From contig NZ_JASBVP010000002.1 in the NCBI RefSeq assembly GCF_029961025.1, forward strand, positions 310,001 through 374,000: 64,000 nucleotides of DNA, in the 5' to 3' direction. The DNA is from Mycobacterium sp. (lineage in GTDB: Bacteria; Actinomycetota; Actinomycetes; Mycobacteriales; Mycobacteriaceae). Of this stretch, positions 1 through 8,148 are shown piece after piece; within the stretch, counting starts at the first letter, position 1; the number at the start of each line of letters is the position of its first letter. A program made the position numbers and the translations under genes. Under the pieces are notes generated by a model. The model saw nothing but the letters and a program-made list of their open reading frames with translations. It made no database searches and was not told where the DNA came from.

Positions 1-1052
1 TCGACGGCGTGGCCGTACTCGGGTGGGCAGTCGCCGCGCAACGCGCCGCCGGCGGCGACGAGAATCTGCAGTTTCACCAGGTCGATTCCGGTGGTGACCT
101 CGGTGATCGGATGCTCGACCTGCAGCCGGGTGTTGACCTCCAGGAAGGTGAAGGCCCGCTGCTGCGGCTGGTAGAGGTACTCGACGGTGCCCGCGCCGCG
201 GTATCCGGCCGCACGGACAAGCTCGGCGGAAACGGCCTTAAGATGCCCGGCCTGCTCCGTGGTGAGCACCGGGGAGCTGGACTCCTCGATGATTTTCTGG
301 TTGCGGCGCTGGATCGAACAGTCCCGCACCCCGGGCGCCCAGACGTTGCCGTGGTTGTCGGCCACGACTTGGACCTCGACGTGACGGGCGTCGGCGACGA
401 GGCGTTCGAGGAACACCACCGGGTCGCCGAACGCGCGCTCGGCCTCGCCCGCCGTGCGCTGCAGGGCGACTTGGAGTTCGTCGGGGGAGAACACCTTGCG
501 GATGCCGCGGCCGCCGCCGCCGCTGCGGGCCTTGACGATCAGCGGATACCCGATGACCTCCGCGTGGCGGGCCGCGTCCCGGTAGCCGCTCACTGGCCCG
601 CCGCTCCACGGTGCGAGCGGAACACCCACCCTCTCGGCCAGCAGTTTGGCCTGCACCTTGTCGCCGAGGACGCGCATCGCGGCCGGCGGCGGTCCGATGA
701 ACGTGACGCCCAAACGCGCGCAGAGCTCCGCAAAGGCGATGTCTTCTGCGACGAAACCCCACCCCACCCACACCGCGTCGGCTTGGGACTCCAGCAGCGC
801 CCGTTGCAGCTCGGCGTGGTCGAGGTAGACGACGCCCGTCGACCTGCGCCGCAGGGTCACCGCCTCGTCGGCTTGGCGGACGAACATCGCCCGGCGTTCG
901 GCGTCGGTGTGCAAAGCGATAGTCCTGATGCCACACCCGTATTCGGCATTCAGCTCGCGCACCGCCCGAATCAGGCGCACCGCGGCCTCACCCCGGTTAA
1001 CGACCGCAATTCGCCGGGGGAAGCTGACTGTCAACGCGTCACTGGCAACCAT
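1..1052 (-). CDS. Biotin-dependent acyl-CoA carboxylase, biotin carboxylase N-terminal part (partial)
   Basis: Translating the minus strand from the ATG at 1052 gives about 350 uninterrupted residues that run off the left edge. It opens with the biotin carboxylase start (RRIAVVNRGEAAVR), then the ATP-grasp glycine loop (ARSGGGGRGIRKVFS), the RDCSIQRRNQKIIEE segment and the EVNTRLQVEHPITE metal/active-site motif. This domain carboxylates biotin using ATP and bicarbonate. In mycobacteria this sequence type often belongs to a fused carboxylase of about 1,000 residues annotated for acetyl/propionyl-CoA; the biotinyl and transferase parts would lie outside the window, so the acyl substrate is unknown. 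It is divergent from the PHA genes on its right, which suggests a link to acyl-CoA supply (inference). The domain call is firm; fused versus single-domain is open. Confidence 0.9.
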   Translation of the reverse strand, partial: MVASDALTVSFPRRIAVVNRGEAAVRLIRAVRELNAEYGCGIRTIALHTDAERRAMFVRQADEAVTLRRRSTGVVYLDHAELQRALLESQADAVWVGWGFVAEDIAFAELCARLGVTFIGPPPAAMRVLGDKVQAKLLAERVGVPLAPWSGGPVSGYRDAARHAEVIGYPLIVKARSGGGGRGIRKVFSPDELQVALQRTAGEAERAFGDPVVFLERLVADARHVEVQVVADNHGNVWAPGVRDCSIQRRNQKIIEESSSPVLTTEQAGHLKAVSAELVRAAGYRGAGTVEYLYQPQQRAFTFLEVNTRLQVEHPITEVTTGIDLVKLQILVAAGGALRGDCPPEYGHAV

Positions 1053-1152
1053 GTGGCAAGCCTATGCGCCAAACCGCACCACGAACCCGAAATCGAAGCG
1101 GCGGCCGGGCCACCGAAACGGGCCGCAGCCGTAACGCCGGCCACGGGCTGAT

Positions 1153-1182
1153 TTGATAGATTTAGCATCTGCGTGATATAGT
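1153..1182 (+). promoter_or_regulatory. Candidate sigma-A promoter of the phasin-like gene
   Basis: TTGATA at 1153-1158 and TATAGT at 1177-1182 are separated by 18 bases, close to the vegetative -35/-10 consensus, in a locally AT-rich stretch 38 bases before the ATG at 1221. A strong ribosome site, AAGGAG, lies just before that ATG. No transcript start is known; this is pattern evidence only. Confidence 0.5.
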
Positions 1183-1220
1183 AAGCACTGTCGGTTCCAT
1201 CCACTACTTTAAGGAGACAC

Positions 1221-1511
1221 ATGGCTGACACCGCTAGCCCGATCGATATCCTCGACCTTACCCAGAAGCTCGGTGAGCAGTGGGTTTCGGTCGTCAAGCA
1301 GAGCCAGAGCGTGGCTTTGGACGTGACTCGGCGATTCACCGAGAAATTGCCCCAGGTGCCCTCGAGCCTGTCCGAGCTTCCGGCCAAGGCCGGGTTGCCC
1401 GACGTGCCCGCGGTGGCCGCGTACGGCTTCGACCTTGCCGCCGAATTGCTTGCGGCGCAAAAGGATTTCGCCGTGTCCCTGCTGGACGCGCTGACCCCGG
1501 AAAAGGCCTGA
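1221..1511 (+). CDS. Phasin-like small PHA-granule protein
   Basis: This 96-residue protein has no signal peptide or membrane segment. It looks largely helical and amphipathic with a Pro-rich hinge (LPQVPSSLSELPAKAGLPDVP) in the middle, followed by an Ala/Leu-rich helix (AAYGFDLAAELLAAQKDF). That layout fits the small phasins of actinobacteria, which coat PHA granules and keep them dispersed. The ATG at 1221 follows AAGGAG at optimal spacing. It is the first gene of a rightward set running phasin, XRE regulator, PHA synthase and depolymerase, and this context is the main support. Sequence similarity among phasins is weak, so the call rests on size, composition and position. The alternative is a conserved hypothetical of other function. 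Confidence 0.65.
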   Translation: MADTASPIDILDLTQKLGEQWVSVVKQSQSVALDVTRRFTEKLPQVPSSLSELPAKAGLPDVPAVAAYGFDLAAELLAAQKDFAVSLLDALTPEKA

Positions 1512-1559
1512 GCCATAATCATGTGGTAGCCACCGCACCGTGATCACGAGAGGACGGCG

Positions 1560-1946
1560 ATGTCGGAAGAGCCGGCGAACAGCCGCAGTCTTCTGGGATC
1601 GTTCATTCGCGCGCAGCGACAGATGGCCAATCTGTCGCTGCGCGAACTCTCGGCGATGACGGCGGTGTCCAACCCCTATCTCAGTCAGATCGAGCGCGGA
1701 TTGGCCGAGCCCTCGGCGCGGGTGCTGAAAGCGATCGCCGAGGCGCTTAACCTTTCCGCGGAAGCGCTGTTCACCCAGGCCGGTTTGATTTCGCAATCCG
1801 CCCCACCGGACGATAGTGCGACCGAAACCGCGCTGCGCACCGACCCGCGGCTCACGGCGTCGCAGAAGCAGGCGCTGCTGGCGGTGTACCGCAGCTACAT
1901 CGAGGCGAACAACGACCGGGCCACCGATGACACCGCCGAGCGCTGA
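1560..1946 (+). CDS. XRE-family helix-turn-helix regulator, probably of the PHA genes
   Basis: This 128-residue protein carries one N-terminal HTH_3 domain at about residues 10-68. The recognition region TAVSNPYLSQIERGLAEPS is the typical SQIERG form of Cro/C1-type repressors. The C-terminal 60 residues are polar and lack a recognisable ligand domain. It starts at ATG 1560 with GAGAGGACG upstream, 49 bases after the phasin-like gene and 131 bases before the PHA synthase gene. Because it lies between phasin and synthase genes, it is a natural candidate for the local regulator, similar in role to PhaR-type repressors though from another family. The tandem direct repeat at 1996-2030 is a possible binding site. 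The target assignment is inference. Confidence 0.8.
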   Translation: MSEEPANSRSLLGSFIRAQRQMANLSLRELSAMTAVSNPYLSQIERGLAEPSARVLKAIAEALNLSAEALFTQAGLISQSAPPDDSATETALRTDPRLTASQKQALLAVYRSYIEANNDRATDDTAER

Positions 1947-1995
1947 TCGGATCGCCCGGATTCCCGCTTTCGCCCATGGATTCGGTGGCGGCCGC

Positions 1996-2030
1996 GGCAT
2001 ACTGACATCGCTGGGGCATACTGACATCGC
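1996..2030. repeat. Tandem 16-bp direct repeat ahead of the PHA synthase gene
   Basis: GGCATACTGACATCGC occurs exactly at 1996-2011 and again at 2015-2030, a 19-bp period, in the 131-bp gap between the XRE regulator and the PHA synthase start (2077). Direct repeats at nearly two helical turns in front of a gene whose neighbour is a regulator suggest an operator or an activator site. No binding evidence exists. Confidence 0.6.
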
Positions 2031-2076
2031 CGGGGCGAGCGGAAATCCGCCCACCCGGTCGTACTGAAGGAGGCCC

Positions 2077-3795
2077 ATGACCACGCCGGACGCGCCGACC
2101 CGCTCGGGTCCGCTGCAGGACCTGATCGGAATCACCGAAAACGTCACCTTCGTGACCGACCCGGCCTCCCTATTCCGTGAGCTGCTGGCCGCGTTCGCGA
2201 CGACGCTGAAACATCCCACCAGCCTCATCGCCGCCCACGCCCGGCTGGCGTGGGGTTCTGCCGGGGCATGGCGGGCCGCGCTCGAACGCGCGGTGGGCCG
2301 GGACGCCCCCGGACCGATAGCGATACCCCGCGGCGACAGGCGGTTCTCCGACCCGGCCTATCAGGAGAACCCGGCGTACTTTCTGCTGGCGCAGCAGTAT
2401 CTGTTGTTCAGCCAGCTCGTCACCGAACTCCTCGACACCGCGGACGCGGGTGGGGCGCGAGAAGCCAAGGCGCGTTTGGCCGCAAGCTTTCTCGTCGATG
2501 CGCTGGCGCCGACGAACACGTTCGCCGGCAACCCGGCGGCTATCCGCAAAGCGTTCGACACCGGCGGTAAGAGCGTCATCCGGGGCCTCAAGAACTTCCT
2601 GCATGATCTCCGCCACAACGGCGGCTGGCCGTCGCAGGTGGACAAGTCCGGGTTCGAGGTCGGCGTCAACATGGCCGCCACCCCGGGAAGCGTCGTCTAC
2701 CGTAGCGATCTGATCGAGCTGATCCAGTACGCACCGCAGACGCCGACCACATACCAGACGCCGCTGCTGTTTTGCCCGCCGTGGATCAACAAGTACTACA
2801 TCATGGATCTGGCGCCGGGCAGGAGCCTGATCGAGTGGGCGGTCCAGCACGGGCACACCTGTTTCGCCATCAGCTACCGCAACCCGGACGAGTCGATGAG
2901 CGAACTCGGTTTCCGTGATTATCTCTTCAAGGGCCCGCTGGACGCCGTGCGGGTCGTTCGGGAGGTCACCGGCGCGCCCGCCGTCAATACCCTGTCGGTG
3001 TGCCTGGGCGGGACGCTCACCGCGATCGGGCTGGCCTACAACGCCGCCCAAGGTGACGAGTCGATCAAGTCGGCGACCTTTATCAACACCCACACCGATT
3101 TCACCGAACCGGGATTGCTGGGGGCGTTCACCGACGCGGACACGGTCGCGCGGCTGGAAAAGCAGATGCGCAAACGCGGCTACCTGGACTCGGCGGCGAT
3201 GGCCCGCACCTTCAGTGCTTTACGGCCCAACGACCTGGTCTTCAACTACGTGGCGAACAACTGGCTGCTGGGAAACAAACCCCCCGCATTCGACCTGCTG
3301 GCCTGGAACGACGACTCGACCCGGATGCCCGCCCGGATGCACTCGGAGTACTTGCGCTCGTGCTACTTGCGCAACGAATTCGCCCGCGGGGAATTCGAAG
3401 TCAACGGCATCCGCCTCGACCCGGGCCGCGTCGATATCGACACCTACGTGTTGTCGGCGGTCGATGACCACATCGTGCCGTGGACGTCGGCGTACAAGAC
3501 GACCCAGCTGCTGGGCGGCAAAAGCAGGTTCGTGCTCAGCACCTCCGGTCACATCGCCGGTATCGTCAATCCCCCCCACCCCAAGGCCAGGCACTGGGTA
3601 AACGACAGCCTGCCCGCCGACCCGGCCGAATGGAAAGCCAATGCGCAATTGGTGGAGGACACCTGGTGGCAGGACTGGACGCAGTGGATCGCCGAGCGCG
3701 GCGGGCAGTTGGTTGCCGCGCCCGATCACCTCGGCAGCAAGGACTATCCCGAGCTCGGCAAGGCCCCCGGTAGTTACGTCCGGGAAACCGCGTGA
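2077..3795 (+). CDS. phaC: Polyhydroxyalkanoate synthase (PhaC, class I-like length)
   Basis: This 572-residue cytoplasmic alpha/beta-hydrolase-fold enzyme polymerises 3-hydroxyacyl-CoA into PHA. The N-terminal PhaC domain has ENPAYFLLAQQYLL and the FLVDALAPTNTFAGNP block. The core has PPWINKYYIMDLAPGRSLIEW. The catalytic nucleophile lies in SVCLGG (about Cys309), where many synthases have GxCxGG; Asp lies in AVDDHIVPW (about 464) and His in TSGHIAG (about 492). All three catalytic residues are therefore present. Length matches class I synthases (about 560-600), which act alone rather than with PhaE. ATG 2077 follows GAAGGAGG. The stop overlaps the next start by 4 bases (GTGA), showing translational coupling to the depolymerase-like gene. 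The chain-length preference cannot be read from the sequence. Confidence 0.93.
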   Translation: MTTPDAPTRSGPLQDLIGITENVTFVTDPASLFRELLAAFATTLKHPTSLIAAHARLAWGSAGAWRAALERAVGRDAPGPIAIPRGDRRFSDPAYQENPAYFLLAQQYLLFSQLVTELLDTADAGGAREAKARLAASFLVDALAPTNTFAGNPAAIRKAFDTGGKSVIRGLKNFLHDLRHNGGWPSQVDKSGFEVGVNMAATPGSVVYRSDLIELIQYAPQTPTTYQTPLLFCPPWINKYYIMDLAPGRSLIEWAVQHGHTCFAISYRNPDESMSELGFRDYLFKGPLDAVRVVREVTGAPAVNTLSVCLGGTLTAIGLAYNAAQGDESIKSATFINTHTDFTEPGLLGAFTDADTVARLEKQMRKRGYLDSAAMARTFSALRPNDLVFNYVANNWLLGNKPPAFDLLAWNDDSTRMPARMHSEYLRSCYLRNEFARGEFEVNGIRLDPGRVDIDTYVLSAVDDHIVPWTSAYKTTQLLGGKSRFVLSTSGHIAGIVNPPHPKARHWVNDSLPADPAEWKANAQLVEDTWWQDWTQWIAERGGQLVAAPDHLGSKDYPELGKAPGSYVRETA

Positions 3796-4538
3796 CCCGG
3801 TCACCGGCGAGCGGTGGCGCGGACCCGCTCGTGCTGTCGGCCCACGGGCTGCGTATCGTGGCGCGGGTCAGCGGATCGGGTCGGCCGGTGTTGCTGCTCA
3901 ACGGGTTGGCCCGACCGATGCAGAGCTGGGCGTGGTTCGCCGCCCGGCTTCCCGGCCGAACCGTCATCACCTACGACGGTCCCGGCGTTGGCGCGAGCGA
4001 TACCCCGATCCTCCCGTTGCCGATGCCCATGCTGGCCGATATCGCGGCCCGGGTCCTTGACGCGGTCGGTATCGGCAGCGCTGATGTTGTCGGATTTTCC
4101 CACGGCGGCGCCGTCGCTCAGCAGCTGGCGGCCGGTCATGGCACCCGGGTAAGACGGCTGGTACTGATGGCGACATCCTGTGGCGCCGGGGCGATTCCGG
4201 GGCGTGGCCGCGACCTGGTCCGGCTCTGGATGGCGCGGCGGCGGGCAACGCCCTGGCCCAGGCCGGACCCGCTGGGCGTGCTCTGGCAGACGGCCGCGAT
4301 CGCCGCCTGGTCGAGCATCCCCCTGCTCGGCCGCATCGGCGCACCCACGCTCGTGGTGTGCGGCGATCGCGACCGGGCGGTTCCCCCGGCGAACAGCGGG
4401 CTGCTCGCGGCCCGCCTCCCCGATGCCCGCCTAGTTACCGTCGCGGCCGGACATGATCTGCAAAAGCCCGGGCCGGCGGCCGTGGTGGCCCGGCTGGTCG
4501 ACCGGTTTTTGGGGTCGGAGAGCCGGCTGGCGGGCTGA
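3792..4538 (+). CDS. phaZ: Alpha/beta hydrolase, PhaZ-type intracellular PHA depolymerase
   Basis: This 248-residue alpha/beta hydrolase has nucleophile elbow GFSHGG (Ser about 103), acid in VVCGDRDRAVPP and His in VAAGHDLQKPGP. The stretch RRLVLMATSCGAGAIPG after the elbow resembles the pseudomonad medium-chain PHA depolymerase PhaZ (recalled, not aligned by tool). It would release hydroxyacids from stored polymer. Its GTG start at 3792 overlaps the PHA synthase stop by 4 bases, so synthase and depolymerase are probably made from one mRNA. It lacks a signal peptide, consistent with intracellular granule turnover. The alternative is a generic esterase; operon position favours PhaZ. Its end is convergent with the ketoacyl synthase gene at 4550. 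Confidence 0.78.
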   Translation: MTRSPASGGADPLVLSAHGLRIVARVSGSGRPVLLLNGLARPMQSWAWFAARLPGRTVITYDGPGVGASDTPILPLPMPMLADIAARVLDAVGIGSADVVGFSHGGAVAQQLAAGHGTRVRRLVLMATSCGAGAIPGRGRDLVRLWMARRRATPWPRPDPLGVLWQTAAIAAWSSIPLLGRIGAPTLVVCGDRDRAVPPANSGLLAARLPDARLVTVAAGHDLQKPGPAAVVARLVDRFLGSESRLAG

Positions 4539-4549
4539 CGCCGGGCTAG

Positions 4550-6502
4550 CTAGCCGAAGGCAACGGCCACGTCGGTGGCGGCCGGCACGGCGTGCCCCTC
4601 CCCGGGTACCGCCCACTCGGCGGTGAAAGCCGGCTGCTCATCGGGAGCAACGGCGGCGGGATCGACCCGCATCACGGTGTAGCCGGCAACCGCGCCGGCA
4701 CCGAAACCGGGGGTGAAGATTCGGCTCGGCTTGGTGATCACCCGCTCGCGCACCGCGTCGTGTATCGCCAGCGGAATGCTCGCCGAGGAGGCGTTGCCCA
4801 CTCGTTCGATGTTGAAGTAGAGCCGATCTTGGCGAACGCCGGCCGAGGTCGCCAGGTCGATCACCATGGTCTTGTTCGCCTGGTGCGGGATGATGAGTTC
4901 GACGCTGTCGAGCAGCGAGCCCGCCGCCCCATCCGGGTCGGGCAGGGCCGCGATGTCGTCGAGCATCTGTTTGAGGTAGCGTCCGGCGAGCGCCTTTACC
5001 TCGGGGCCGTAGACGGTGATGTTGTTGGCGAACGCCGGATTGGGCCACAAGATGGAGTTGACCTGACTTGTCGGGCCGCTGGCATACGTCTGGATGTAAT
5101 CGATGTCCGGTGCCGACCCGTCGGGTGCGGGGCCAATCACGATCGCGGCGGCGCCGTCGCCGAAGATCATCCGCGACGGGCGGACGTTGCCGATTTTGTC
5201 GGAGAACTTTTCCGCGCACACCACGACCACCGGCCGCTGCACGGTTTGCAGCACCCGCACGGCCTCGGCCAGCCCGTAGCTCAGGCCGGCGCAGGCGGCG
5301 ACGAGGTCGAATGAGCAGTGCGTCTGATAGATGCCCAGTTGCCCGGAAATCCAGGTCGCGATCGACGGAATCAACCGGGAGCTGGTGCAGGTGCACACGA
5401 TGACCGCCCCGACCTCGCCGGGACCCACCCCGGCGTGGGCCAGCGCCGAGCGAGCGGCGCGCAACGCGAGCTCCTCGAGGCTGTCCCAGGTGTAGCGGCG
5501 CTGCTCGATGCCGGTTTTCGCCGCGATCTCCTCCGCCGACATGGGCGACCAGTTATAGGCGCTGTTGCGGATGATGTCCTCGTTAGTGCACACCTGCTCA
5601 CCGTGCACCGCCGCGATGGCCTGGATGCGGGGGTACACGGATAAGTCCTTGCGCACGTCGATGGGCCGGTACGGCCGAACCGGGGCGATCACGTCGCGGG
5701 CGGCGGGCGTGGTCTTCCTCGGAGCCTGCCCGGATTTCACCCGGGACAAAAACAGCTGGACATCACGGCTGCGGGGATGGAACACGACGACGAAATCGTC
5801 GTCTTTCAAGTCCTCGACCCTGGTCAGGGCCGCGTGCCGGCGCGACCACGGATACTGGTTGTGCAGCACCATCGACCAGCGGTGCAGGGCCTCCAGCTCA
5901 GGCACGTCCTCATCGCAATCGATGATCTCGGCATAGCTGTAGCGGCGGAAATCCGGGTCATAGCTCGACAGCCGCAGGGTTTGGTTCTTCGGGTCGGCCA
6001 ACAGTTGCCCAACCGTGGGCAGGACGGCCGACAACCTGGTCGCGTGGTTGCGGCGGTGGGCGAAAACATCGTAGAGAATCGCGAAGATGCTGTCCTCCCG
6101 CTCGGCGTCCCACTGCGCCGGCAGATTCGGGTAGGCGGCCGACACGGCGGACACCTTCGTTTCGCTGCCCTCCCAGGGCGTCTGGATAGGCACGAAGACG
6201 TCGTCGCGGTGACGCGGCACGTCGGCCCACCGGGTCGGCCGGACGTCATACATCGTCATGGCATAGCGGTTGGCCCAGAACAGGTTGAGGGCCATGTCGC
6301 GCATCAGCTCGTATTTGGTCCGGTAGCCACCGGTTTTAATGCGCTCGAGGATGTCGGTCCCGGTCGGCGCCTTGGCGTCGAAGTCACGCTGGATAACCGC
6401 GTCGAGTTGCTCGAGGGTGTCGAACGCGGAGAAGTCGAAGTCGGGAAAACAGTTCGACGGAAAAACAATCTTGCCATGCGAATTCAATTGGTAGGCATAC
6501 AT
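4550..6502 (-). CDS. FabH-like 3-ketoacyl synthase III with an unrecognised ~300-residue N-terminal domain
   Basis: The C-terminal half is a ketoacyl synthase III fold with a full Cys-His-Asn triad: VAACAGLSYG (Cys about 403), IPHQANKTM (His about 537) and GNASSASI (Asn about 568), ending in the GFGAGAVAGYTVMRV strand. It would condense an acyl group with malonyl or similar thioesters. The N-terminal 300 residues start MYAYQLNSHGKIVFP, are rich in Tyr/Trp/Asp and match no domain I know. Total length is 650 residues, twice a normal FabH. The ATG at 6502 is preferred over the in-frame GTG at 6520 because AAGGGGA lies 7 bases upstream of the ATG. It is convergent with the PHA depolymerase gene; the 12-bp palindrome GGCTAGCTAGCC spans its stop. 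Product and carrier are unknown. Confidence 0.85.
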   Translation of the reverse strand: MYAYQLNSHGKIVFPSNCFPDFDFSAFDTLEQLDAVIQRDFDAKAPTGTDILERIKTGGYRTKYELMRDMALNLFWANRYAMTMYDVRPTRWADVPRHRDDVFVPIQTPWEGSETKVSAVSAAYPNLPAQWDAEREDSIFAILYDVFAHRRNHATRLSAVLPTVGQLLADPKNQTLRLSSYDPDFRRYSYAEIIDCDEDVPELEALHRWSMVLHNQYPWSRRHAALTRVEDLKDDDFVVVFHPRSRDVQLFLSRVKSGQAPRKTTPAARDVIAPVRPYRPIDVRKDLSVYPRIQAIAAVHGEQVCTNEDIIRNSAYNWSPMSAEEIAAKTGIEQRRYTWDSLEELALRAARSALAHAGVGPGEVGAVIVCTCTSSRLIPSIATWISGQLGIYQTHCSFDLVAACAGLSYGLAEAVRVLQTVQRPVVVVCAEKFSDKIGNVRPSRMIFGDGAAAIVIGPAPDGSAPDIDYIQTYASGPTSQVNSILWPNPAFANNITVYGPEVKALAGRYLKQMLDDIAALPDPDGAAGSLLDSVELIIPHQANKTMVIDLATSAGVRQDRLYFNIERVGNASSASIPLAIHDAVRERVITKPSRIFTPGFGAGAVAGYTVMRVDPAAVAPDEQPAFTAEWAVPGEGHAVPAATDVAVAFG

Positions 6503-6842
6503 TGTCGATCCCCTTCGCACTAGTGTCTACAAGTCTCAACGTTCGCCGGGCCCTGCCGGAACGGGCCGGCAGGTTGCTCACCTGCCCGGCCCGCCACCAG
6601 TGGTCCCGTCCTCGCGCACAACAGGTCGCTACCGTGCCGCGGTGGGAATGCCGGCTGCCAACTTGCCTTTCAGTGAATTCCCCGACGCCCGATCCTCCTT
6701 CCCGAGGATGCGAATGCCCCGAAACTACCAGGCAGTGGCGTGGATCGGGCGGCTTCGGAAGCATCCGGTCGGGCTGCCCCGGCGTACCGGTGCGGCTACC
6801 ATGCAACAGTTGAGCACTACGACACTCGGGAGTAAGGCAGCG
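6503..6842. other. Divergent intergenic region between the ketoacyl synthase and BlaI-type genes
   Basis: About 340 bases hold the promoters of two divergent genes. The palindrome CACTAGTG lies at 6518-6525, and the minus strand reads GTAGACACTAG at 6530-6520. A near-identical GTAGACAGTAG occurs at 9643-9653 ahead of the thioredoxin-like gene. No convincing gene lies here; open frames run across it without good starts or composition. An in-frame ATG at 6801 could extend the repressor by 14 residues. Confidence 0.5.
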
Positions 6843-7220
6843 GTGCGCGTGCGGCAATTCGGTGACCTTGAGGCGGTCATCATGGACCGGATGTGGAGCC
6901 GCGGCGAGGTGGCGACGGTGCGCGAGGTTTTCACCGAACTGGCTGAGCATCGCCGGATCGCCTACACCACGGTGCTGTCGACCATGGACAACCTGCACCG
7001 CAAGGGGTGGCTGCAACGCAGTCGGGTCGGCAAGGCGTTTCACTATTGGCCGACCATGACACGCGAAGAACATTCGGCAGCCCTGATGCGCGAGGTGTTC
7101 GGCGCCGGTGGTGACCCCGATCTCGTGCTGACGCATTTTCTGAGCCAGCTCGGCCGGGAGGAGTCGATGCGGGTGCGGGCGACGTTGCGTCGCCTGATCG
7201 ATGGTCGGAACCCCACGTGA
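6843..7220 (+). CDS. BlaI/MecI/CopY-family transcriptional repressor
   Basis: This winged-helix repressor of about 125 residues has FGDLEAVIMDRMWSRGEVATVREVF, then IAYTTVLSTMDNLHRKGWLQR as the recognition helix and wing, and a helical dimerisation tail. This is the classic BlaI/Penicillinase_R layout. Family members control beta-lactamase or, as CopY, copper genes. I chose GTG 6843 because the family usually starts a few residues before the LGDLE motif and GGGAG (6828-6832) precedes it; ATG 6801 is the alternative. The stop overlaps the GTG of the M56 peptidase gene (GTGA), the normal blaI-blaR pairing. M. tuberculosis has the equivalent pair Rv1846c/Rv1845c elsewhere, so this is probably an additional paralogue. 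Signal and targets are unknown. Confidence 0.88.
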   Translation: MRVRQFGDLEAVIMDRMWSRGEVATVREVFTELAEHRRIAYTTVLSTMDNLHRKGWLQRSRVGKAFHYWPTMTREEHSAALMREVFGAGGDPDLVLTHFLSQLGREESMRVRATLRRLIDGRNPT

Positions 7221-8145
7221 TCGCGGCGATGTGCCTGGCGGCCTACGCGATCGCCCAGAGCTGGGCGGGCCCGCGGCTGCTGCGCCGAGCCACCGGCAAC
7301 GGTATGCATCCCCGGCTGGCGGTGGGGGTCTGGCTGACGGCGGTGAGCGTGACAATCGTCGCCTGGTTCGCCGCGCTGGCCCTCCTGCTCACGGGGACGA
7401 TAGCCGGCGTGACGTGGCACCGGACGTCGGCGCTGTGCCCTCGGGCGCTCGGCGTCGCCGGCCGGGCGGGGCTGACGGAGCAGGCCGGCTCGGTGCTGAT
7501 GCCGGTCCTGTTGGCGGCCGGGCTGGCCGTCACCGCCCCGGTCGCACTGCGTTGCGCCCGCCGGCTGCGGCTTCTACGCCACCGCAGCTCCCGGCACGCG
7601 GTCGCCGCACGCCTGATCGGCCGCCCCGCCGATCGGCGGGGGTGGTGGTCATCGACGCCGACGAGCCGGCCGCCTATTGTGTGGCGGGTCGCTCACCTGC
7701 GGTGGTCGTCACCTCCGCGGCGCTCGATCGACTCGACTCCCGGCAGCTGGCCGCGGTGCTGGCCCACGAAACGGCGCATCTGGCGGGCCGGCACCACGAG
7801 TTGCTGCTGGTGCTGCGGGCGCTGGCGGGCGGGCTGTCGCGGCTGCCGCTGTTCGTCGCGGCCGCCGACGCCGTGGCCCTGCTGCTGGAGATGTGCGCCG
7901 ACGATGCCGCCGCCCGCCGTCACGGGTGGCGGCCGTTGCTGGAGGGGCTGCTCGCGCTTGCCGGCCGGCAGCGGACGGCGTCGGCGGCGCTGGGCGCCGC
8001 CGATCTGGCGGTCGTGGCTCGCGCGCAGCGCCTGGTCTCGCCCGCGCCGAGGGGAGCCCGCTGGCGTCACCGGGTGCTGTTGACCGGGGTGATGGTCCTG
8101 GCGCTGCTGATCCCGATGGCGCTGGCGCTGGTCTGCCGGCTCTGA
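7217..8145 (+). pseudogene. BlaR/M56-family membrane peptidase, broken by a frameshift at 7638-7642
   Basis: The gene starts at GTG 7217, overlapping the repressor stop. The first reading frame encodes membrane segments (AVSVTIVAWFAALALLLTG, VLMPVLLAAGLAVTAPVAL) up to about ARLIGRPADRRG. The rest of the family sequence continues in a different frame: VVVIDADEPAAYCVAG, then the zinc motif HETAH (7765-7779), a Glu-containing EMCADDAAARRHG segment and a C-terminal membrane helix ending at 8145. The switch falls in the GGGGG run at 7638-7642; one extra G would restore one frame of about 310 residues, similar to Rv1845c. It is either a real one-base deletion, which would disable induction of the repressor regulon, or a homopolymer sequencing error. 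All functional motifs are intact in the split frames. Confidence 0.8.
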
Positions 8146-8148
8146 CGG

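Noticed and set aside
9-1151. Plus-strand open frame over the left edge
   Set aside because: The minus strand encodes an unmistakable biotin carboxylase over the same bases.
6520-6526. CTAGTGT half-site shared with the operator-like repeat at 16527-16550
   Set aside because: A single 7-mer is expected a few times by chance in 64 kb on two strands; not enough to propose co-regulation.
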